The notes under the pieces were generated by a model. The model was not told the DNA's origin, ran no database searches, and saw only the letters and a list, made by a program, of their open reading frames with translations. From Actinostola sp. cb2023 (lineage: Eukaryota; Cnidaria; Anthozoa; Actiniaria; Actinostolidae), in the NCBI GenBank assembly GCA_033675265.1, contig JAUJYZ010001388.1, positions 1-64,000 of the forward strand: a stretch of DNA of 64,000 bases, written 5' to 3'. The translations under genes were made by a program, and so were the position numbers. Below are positions 58,031 through 64,000 of this stretch, one piece after another. Numbering within the stretch: the stretch's first letter is position 1; every line of letters starts with the position of its first letter.

Positions 58031-58859
58031 CCGGCTTAAGAGCCACTGCCTCTAAATATCGAGAATCGGCGGACAGTTGCGAAAAATCGAATTTCGTTTT
58101 ATTTCACCAATAGAACCCCTTTGGTGTACCATTTCCAAAAATAGTATCGAAAACTTCAAGAGCATTTTATTTTTTTCAAAATTGAAGAAAGTCGAAATTC
58201 CCTCAAAATAGCCTTCGGCCGACGATGACGCGAAGCGAAAATTAAGCATTTTCGATGTGTTCGCGTAGAAAAACCGACGGTTGTACGAAACTAATATTTT
58301 GCTACATACAAAGGTGTTATTTCCTCTTTCTAAAACACTAAAAATCTCTTTGGGATTTTGAATCTAACTATTTCTTTAGATCTCTAATTGAGATGCTATC
58401 GAAGCATCTGAACGAACGCGTAAAAATTACCTATTTTCAAATCCATCAAACGCTTCTTGGTACATGGAGTTTGAGCTTAAAAATATATGTATCTTAAAGT
58501 TTTACCTTTGAACATGACTGTGTATAAATATTATTGATGCAGCTCTAAAACACTTCCGGTGGGAAGCGTAAACACAAAACATATTTTTACCATTTGGTAA
58601 TACGTTACACGTGCATAATGAGACATGAAATTGACAACACAACGTTTAAACACTAGAAATAAATACAACAAAATATACCAAGTTGTAAATATGCTTTGAG
58701 TTCTCTTTATTGTTTCTAGGGATTAAATTTATTTCATTTTCATGATCAGATCAAAACATAATCTTTCCGAAATTATACTGATATCCCAGTTTTTTAGGCC
58801 GGAAATTGATTTGTCCCACCCAAATGACTGCCAAATCATAACAGACTGGTTAATACCGC

Positions 58860-59430
58860 ACGGTGAATACGGACACCGGTAAATACGGTACTGTTAATAC
58901 GGACATCGGTTAATACGGACACCGGTTAATACGGACACCGGTTAATACGGACACCGGTTAATACGGACACCGGTTACTATACAGACACCCGGTTAATACG
59001 GACACCGGTTAATACAGACACCGGTTAATACGGACATCGGTTAATACGAACACCGGTTAATACGGACACCGGTTAATACGAACACCGGTTAATACGAACA
59101 CCGGTTAATACGAACACCGGTTAATTCGGACACTGGTTAATACGGACATCGGTTAATACAGACACCGGTTAATACGGACACCGGTTAATACGAACACCGG
59201 TTAATTCGGACACTGGTTAATACGGACACCGGTTAATACAGACACCGGTTAATACGGACATCGGTTAATACGGACACCGGTTAATACGGACACCGGTTAA
59301 TACGAACACCGGTTAATTCGGACACTGGTTAATACGACATCAGTTAATACGGACACCGATTAATCTGGACACCGGTTAATACGGACACCGGTTAATACGC
59401 ACACCGGTTAATACAGACACCGATTATTAT
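58860..59430. repeat. 16-bp tandem array GGTTAATACGGACACC
   Basis: About 33 copies of a 16-bp unit with substitutions at a few positions (GGACATC, GAACACC, CAGACACC). It forms the left part of the foldback centre. Confidence 0.95.
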
Positions 59431-59431
59431 A

Positions 59432-59975
59432 TATAATCGGGCAATTTTGGTTCGATTCGGCGAAATATCAGGGCGAGTTAGGTCGAGCCATGGTTCGTAT
59501 TTTGGCGAGACGTAGTCGAGACCCATGGCAAGACCTAACGAGTCCTGATATTTCGCGGAATCGAACCAAAATTGACCGATTATTTATTTATCATCCCACT
59601 CTTTTCGCCGAAATGAAAGAATTTCACTAAAAACATCGAGGACGATCTTTTCAAAATACAAACTTATTAGCATATTGTCGGCACGCGTCCGTGAGTTTGA
59701 GAAGTGGCGGGAAAAGTTCAATCGTTCGCAGTTTTGTTCAAAACGTTTATTTATCTTTTGAATGAAACATATTTTCCCTTAAAACGACCAGAAGTAATAT
59801 AAAAATACAATGGTTTCTTATTTAGAACCACATGTTAACCAACTGTCCGTGATATATGATATCAGGACAGTAGAGTGTCCTGATACCGTAGAATATCAGG
59901 ACAGTAGAGTGTCTTGATTCGGGAGAATTCTCGATTCTGATTGGTTGAAACAAATATTGGGGATGATAAAATACG
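59432..59975. mobile_element. Non-repetitive insert with 155-bp palindrome
   Basis: Between two arrays, 59435-59590 folds back: ATAATCGGGCAATTTTGGTT / AACCAAAATTGACCGATTAT, then TTCGGCGAAATATCAGGGC and CTAACGAGTCCTGATATTTC. It is followed by duplicated ATATCAGGACAGTAGAGTGT words at 59860-59920. It looks like one element inserted into the array. Confidence 0.7.
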
Positions 59976-61435
59976 GATATCGGTTAATAGGGCACCGGTT
60001 AATCTGGACACCGATTAATACGGATATCGGTTAATACGGACACCGGTTAATACATACGGTCGGACACCGGTCGGTTAATAAGGACACCGGTTAATACGGA
60101 TATCGGTTAATAAGGACACCGGTTAATAAGGACACCGGTTAATACAGACACCGGTCGGTTAATAAGGACACCGGTTAATATAGACACCGGTCGGTTAATA
60201 AGGACACCGGTTAATACAGACACCGGTCGGTTAATAAGGACACCGGTTAATACAGACACCGGTCGGTTAATAAGGACACCGGTTAATACAGATTGACACC
60301 GGTCGGTTAATAAGGACACCGGTTAATACAGACACCGGTCGGTTAATAAGGACACCGGTTAATACAGACACCGGTCGGTTAATAAGGACACCGGTTAATA
60401 CAGACACCGGTCGGTTAATAAGGACACCGATTAATACAGACACCGGTCGGTTAATAAGGACACCGGTTAATACAGACACCGGTCGGTTAATAAGGACACC
60501 GATTAATACAGACACCGGTCGGTTAATAAGGACACCGGTTAATACAGAGTTGCTTTGTTTTTAAATTCAGTGACCTTCATTTACTGCGCCGGTACTCAGT
60601 ATTATGCGAACTCAGAATTAAATCAAATTCAAAACTCAAACACCGGTCGTTAATAAGGACACCGTACCGGTTAATACAGACACCGGTCGGTTAATAAGGA
60701 CACCGGTTAATACAGACACCGGTCGGTTAATAAGGACACCGGTTAATACAGACACCGGTCGGTTAATAAGGACACCGGTTAATACAGACACCGGTCGGTT
60801 AATAAGGACACCGATTAATACAGACACCGGTCGAATTTTTAATAAGGACACCGGTTAATACAGACACCGGTCGGTTAATAAGGACACCGATTAATACAGA
60901 CACCGGTCGGTTAATAAGGACACCGGTTAATACAGACACCGGTCGGTTAATAAGGACACCGTACCGGTTAATACAGACACCGGTCGGTTAATAAGGACAC
61001 CGGTTAATACAGACACCGGTCGGTTAATAAGGACACCGGTTAATACAGACACCGGTCGGTTAATAAGGACACCGGTTAATACAGACACCGGTCGGTTAAT
61101 AAGGACACCGATTAATACAGACACCGGTCGGTTAATAAGGACACCGGTTAATACAGACACCGGTCGGTTAATAAGGACACCGGTTAATACAGACACCGGT
61201 CGGTTAATAAGGACACCGGTTAATACAGACACCGGTCGGTTAATAAGGACACCGGTTAATAAGGACACCGGTTAATACAGACACCGGTTAATAGGACACC
61301 GGTTAATCTGGACACCTGTGAATACGGACACCGGTTAATACAGACACCGGTTAATCTGGACACCGGTAAACAGGGACACCGGTTAATACAGACAGAAGTT
61401 AATACAGACACAGGTTGATCTGGACACCGGTATTA
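59975..61435. repeat. ~36-bp tandem array (CGGTCGGTTAATAAGGACAC)
   Basis: About 35 copies of a two-part unit: GGTTAATACAGACACC then GGTCGGTTAATAAGGACACC. It is interrupted at 60545-60640 by about 90 bp of unrelated sequence. Period 36 gives open frames on the minus strand (GVLINRPVSVLT repeated), which I take as a by-product of the period. Confidence 0.95.
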
Positions 61436-61645
61436 CATTATATCAATACAATGGAACCTCGTTATTACGCCGGGACACCATTGCGACCATAGAAAGTGTC
61501 CGTATTACATTATATCAATACAATGGAACCTCGTTATTACGGACACCATCGGGGCCATAGAAAGTGTCCGAATTACATTATATTAATACCAATATCAATG
61601 GAACCGGTGTCGGTGGTGTCCTACCCTGCGAGCAGAGGTTCTTTC
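61430..61645. repeat. Duplicated ~64-bp unit and CCTGCGAGCAGAGG end
   Basis: TACATTATATCAATACAATG followed by GAACCTCGTTATTACG, GGACACCAT and ATAGAAAGTGTCCG occurs twice, with a third partial copy. GTTATTACGGACAC shares its core with the neighbouring arrays and may be the ancestral unit. It ends in ACCCTGCGAGCAGAGGTTCT, the same end as the palindrome at 44363-44464. Confidence 0.75.
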
Positions 61646-62474
61646 CATGTTTACTGGTCTCGATCAAGCCGATACTAGTACATGCGCGCCGTGACATAAA
61701 ACGAATGAAATCCAAAACCACTTGACATTTATCAGAAGATCAAATCAGTTAAAATTTAATCCCTAGAAACATTAAAGAGAACTCAAAGCATATTTACAAC
61801 TTGGTATATTTTGTTGTATTTATTTCTAGTGTTATTAAAAACGTTATGTTGTCAATTTCATGTCTCATTATGCACGTGTAACACATTACCAAATGGTAAA
61901 AATATGTGCTGTGTTTACGCTTCCCACCGGAAGAGTTTTAGAGCTGCATCAATAATATTTATACACAGTCATGTTCAATGGTAAAGCTTTAAGATACATA
62001 TATTTTTAAGCTCAAACTCCATGTACCAAGAAGCGTTTGATGGATTTGAAAATAGGTAATTTTTACGCGTTCGTTCAGATGCTTCGATAGCATCTCAATC
62101 AGATGCTTCGATAGCATCTCAATTAGAGATCTAAAGAAATAGTTAGATTCAAAATCCCAAAGAGATTATTAGTGTTTTAGAAAGAGGAAATAACACCTTT
62201 GTATGTAGCAAAATATTAGTTTCGTACAACCGTCGGTTTTTTTACGCGAACACATCGAAAATGCTTAATTTTCGCTTCGCGTCATCGTCGGCCGAAGGCT
62301 ATTTTGAGGGAATTTCGACTTTCTTCAATTTTGAAGAAAATAAAAAGCTCTTGAAGTTTTCGATACTATTTTTGGAAATGGTACACCAAAGGGGTTCTAT
62401 TGGTGAAATAAAACGAAATTCGATTTTTCGCAACTGTCCGCCGATTCTCGATATTTAGAGGCAGTGGCTCTTAA

Positions 62475-63570
62475 TTAATCGTTTATTATCTAAATCTTCA
62501 TTCTCTGGTTGTCTTTATCTTTTATTCTGTAAATGTAAATTTTAGTGTTAGTTTTTTTAACCGGATAAACATCGATTAACATATAGCTCTGACTATTTCT
62601 TAAAAATCTGAAAAGACAAATTGAGTTACTGAAGATCATAAGGCAAATTAATTTTCCGCCTATCTATAAACACGTAGCCCGAGGGGTTTGGAGAGTCAGT
62701 GGAACTCTTTTTTTAGGTCTGTAGTTTATTATTGGCAAAAATAATACAAAAACAACGCGTTTCAGATAGCCCAAGGCTGTGATGCCTCCACCTTTGCAGC
62801 ACTGTTTCCATGGCAACTACGTAGTCGCGTCGGCCATTGAAACAGTTTCCAACGCTGACATTCACGACAAATGTATTTTTAAAATTTGTTTTATTAAAAC
62901 TTGTGTCACTACTAAATTTATTACATTTTTCGTGGCCGCATGTATTTTTTTTTGCTGCATGTTGATTCATATAATCTATCGTTTCCTCTGGAAATGATGG
63001 CCGATCAAGAACATCAGATTCAACAAAAACCACTGAACATACTGACATTTATACTAGTCAAGGGTGGTTTCGTATTCAAGAAAATTTAGATTTTGTTGGA
63101 ATGAAACAAGTACATCTGGCGAGAGCTTGACTGGGCCGCTACTTTTTAAATAGAATCGAACGGATTTCAGACGTTTTTTTCCCTCCCTTTTATAAGTCCC
63201 CCGGTTATAAGCCCACCAGAAAATTAAACCCTTACGAAGTTATGTAAGCCCAGGGCTTATAAACGGGATTCTACGGTATTCTCTTTTATTGTTTGCAAAC
63301 TGTAAATATATTCTTTGTACAAATTATGGTGTAAATAAAACAATTGATATTTTCTTCTAAGAAAATATAATGTTTCAATTTCGAAGCAATGTAGTCGTCA
63401 AATAAAAAATAAATAAGAAAGCGAATAAAATCAGAAAAGGAGTTAGGTAAGGTGATAATTAAATAAATAAATAATTGTGATTCATGATCATTCACGAATC
63501 ATGCACCAACTGGGTTCCCTGTGTAATCACAGCTGGTTTCCATGACGACCATGTGGAAGCAAGAACCCCT
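62475..63570. other. No gene seen
   Basis: AT-rich flank. An inverted pair ATTCGTGA / TCACGAAT near 63480-63500 precedes the last gene. Confidence 0.4.
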
Positions 63571-63585
63571 GGCATGGAAACAAAG

Positions 63586-63952
63586 ATGGCGGACAGTGTT
63601 CGTTTAGAACAAACGCCAAAAAGACCGGTTGGTGGAGGGATAAACGCTGGTAGACTTCACAGAGGTAAGAAGAACTGGTACCTAAATGATTGGTGAGGCT
63701 TGTGCTCTCAAATGTACACTGTAGACGCAGTTGATGTGATTTTGTGGGTTCACAAAACTCATACTCGTAGCTTTTAAATACATGTAGCAAGTCAAAATGT
63801 CGAAATGTAAGCTTACTATTGATTGTCTCTCAGGTCATGGAAAGACAGCAGCTTCAGCGTCCATACCGAGCAAATATCAAACAATTGTGACTGATAATTC
63901 GGAGAAAAAAGGATTTCTATCTCGGTCGAAACGATTTTACAGTGGCATTGGG
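63586..63952 (+). CDS. STPG1-like sperm-tail PG-rich protein, 5' exons (partial)
   Basis: Sperm-tail PG-rich repeat proteins are associated with the axoneme. Exon 1 runs to 63664 and ends AGAG|GTAAGA. Exon 2 is 63834-63952, between a CTCTCAG acceptor and GGG|GTAAGC, and the phases agree. ATG at 63586 (AAGATGGCGG, good context) gives MADSVRLEQTPKRP. An in-frame ATG at 63574 adds METK. Exon 2 reads SIPSKYQTIVTDNSEKKGFL then SRSKRFYSGIG, which resembles the block that precedes the first PGPGxY repeat in STPG1/MAPO2. The repeats themselves would lie past the window. Family from memory of the motif. Confidence 0.55.
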
Positions 63953-64000
63953 GTAAGCAAAGAAGCAATGCAGTAAGCTTATCTATTAGCTAAAACTACC
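63953..64000 (+). other. Intron start at right edge
   Basis: The donor GTAAGC at 63953 opens an intron that leaves the window. Confidence 0.5.

Larger units (their letters stand above)
58036..62474. mobile_element. 4.4-kb foldback element with ~0.7-kb inverted arms
   Basis: The left arm (58036 to about 58755) begins TTAAGAGCCACTGCC. The right arm (about 61735-62474) is its reverse complement and ends GGCAGTGGCTCTTAA. Both arms carry a nearly identical 65-codon frame (MLNFRFASSSAEGYFEGIST...), on opposite strands. The right arm has an extra 24-bp tandem copy (CAGATGCTTCGATAGCATCT at 62076-62122). Between the arms lie arrays of GGTTAATACGGACACC words. No transposase was recognised. No clear target duplication was found at the outer ends. 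Confidence 0.88.

Noticed and set aside
59435..59590. tRNA-like GGTTCGATTC word
   Set aside because: It is part of a palindromic element. No cloverleaf can be drawn.
60107..61268. Minus-strand GVLINRPVSVLT repeat frames
   Set aside because: Period-36 tandem array. Frames break wherever a unit has an indel.
63484..63585. Earlier ATG (63484) for the STPG1-like gene
   Set aside because: The upstream residues are not family-like, and the downstream ATG at 63586 has a much better start context.

Overview
This is a window of intron-containing animal nuclear DNA. It is AT-rich, has GT-AG introns, and its genes are far apart in a repeat-dense background. The recognisable genes (SMYD4-type SET/MYND protein, elongin C, two bHLH factors, two neurensin/TMEM74-like membrane proteins, the start of a sperm-tail PG-rich protein) are metazoan. 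The mix of many small palindromic elements, including a GGGGGGTACTC-ended type, and large minisatellites made me think of an anthozoan cnidarian such as a coral or anemone. That placement is inference and not shown by the sequence.

Layout. 1-0.84 kb: 48-bp minisatellite cut by the left edge. 1.4-4.0 kb (minus): possible exon fragments and a tandem array whose unit carries two 3' splice-site-like modules. 4-10 kb: palindromic elements, a hammerhead-like motif and an E2F/CCAAT promoter-like patch. 10.26-19.74 kb (minus): a complete 13-exon SMYD4-like gene of 869 codons whose exon phases all agree; a 0.75-kb TATC tract lies in intron 2. 20-35 kb: mostly mobile DNA, namely nested palindromes, a 0.9-kb ACT/ACTGCT microsatellite, a 162-bp array that looks derived from a coding exon, and a 2.0-kb element with terminal inverted repeats (TIRs), a 7-bp target-site duplication (TSD) and dense ATCGAT palindromes. 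35.3-36.7 kb (plus): elongin C in three coding exons. 38-39.4 kb: 56-bp minisatellite. 40.8-41.1 kb (minus) and 46.2-46.7 kb (plus): two bHLH genes pointing away from each other. 48-50.2 kb: a dispersed repeat holding an 81-bp mini-element with a 9-bp TSD, then a tandem array split by a Tc1/mariner-type MITE. 51.0-51.8 kb (plus) and 55.4-56.1 kb (minus): two tail-to-tail two-pass membrane protein genes, each broken by one +1 frameshift, with a nested MITE pair between them. 58.0-62.5 kb: a 4.4-kb foldback structure with ~0.7-kb inverted arms around GGTTAATACGGACACC-type arrays. 63.6-64 kb (plus): first exons of an STPG1-like gene running off the edge.

The genes have unrelated roles (protein methylation, ubiquitin ligase scaffold, transcription factors, vesicle or endosome membrane proteins, flagellar protein), so this is an ordinary gene neighbourhood and not an operon-like system. 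The novelty is mostly in the repeats: the foldback element, the ATCGAT-rich transposon, the splice-acceptor array, the exon-derived array, and the paired membrane genes with matching frameshifts.
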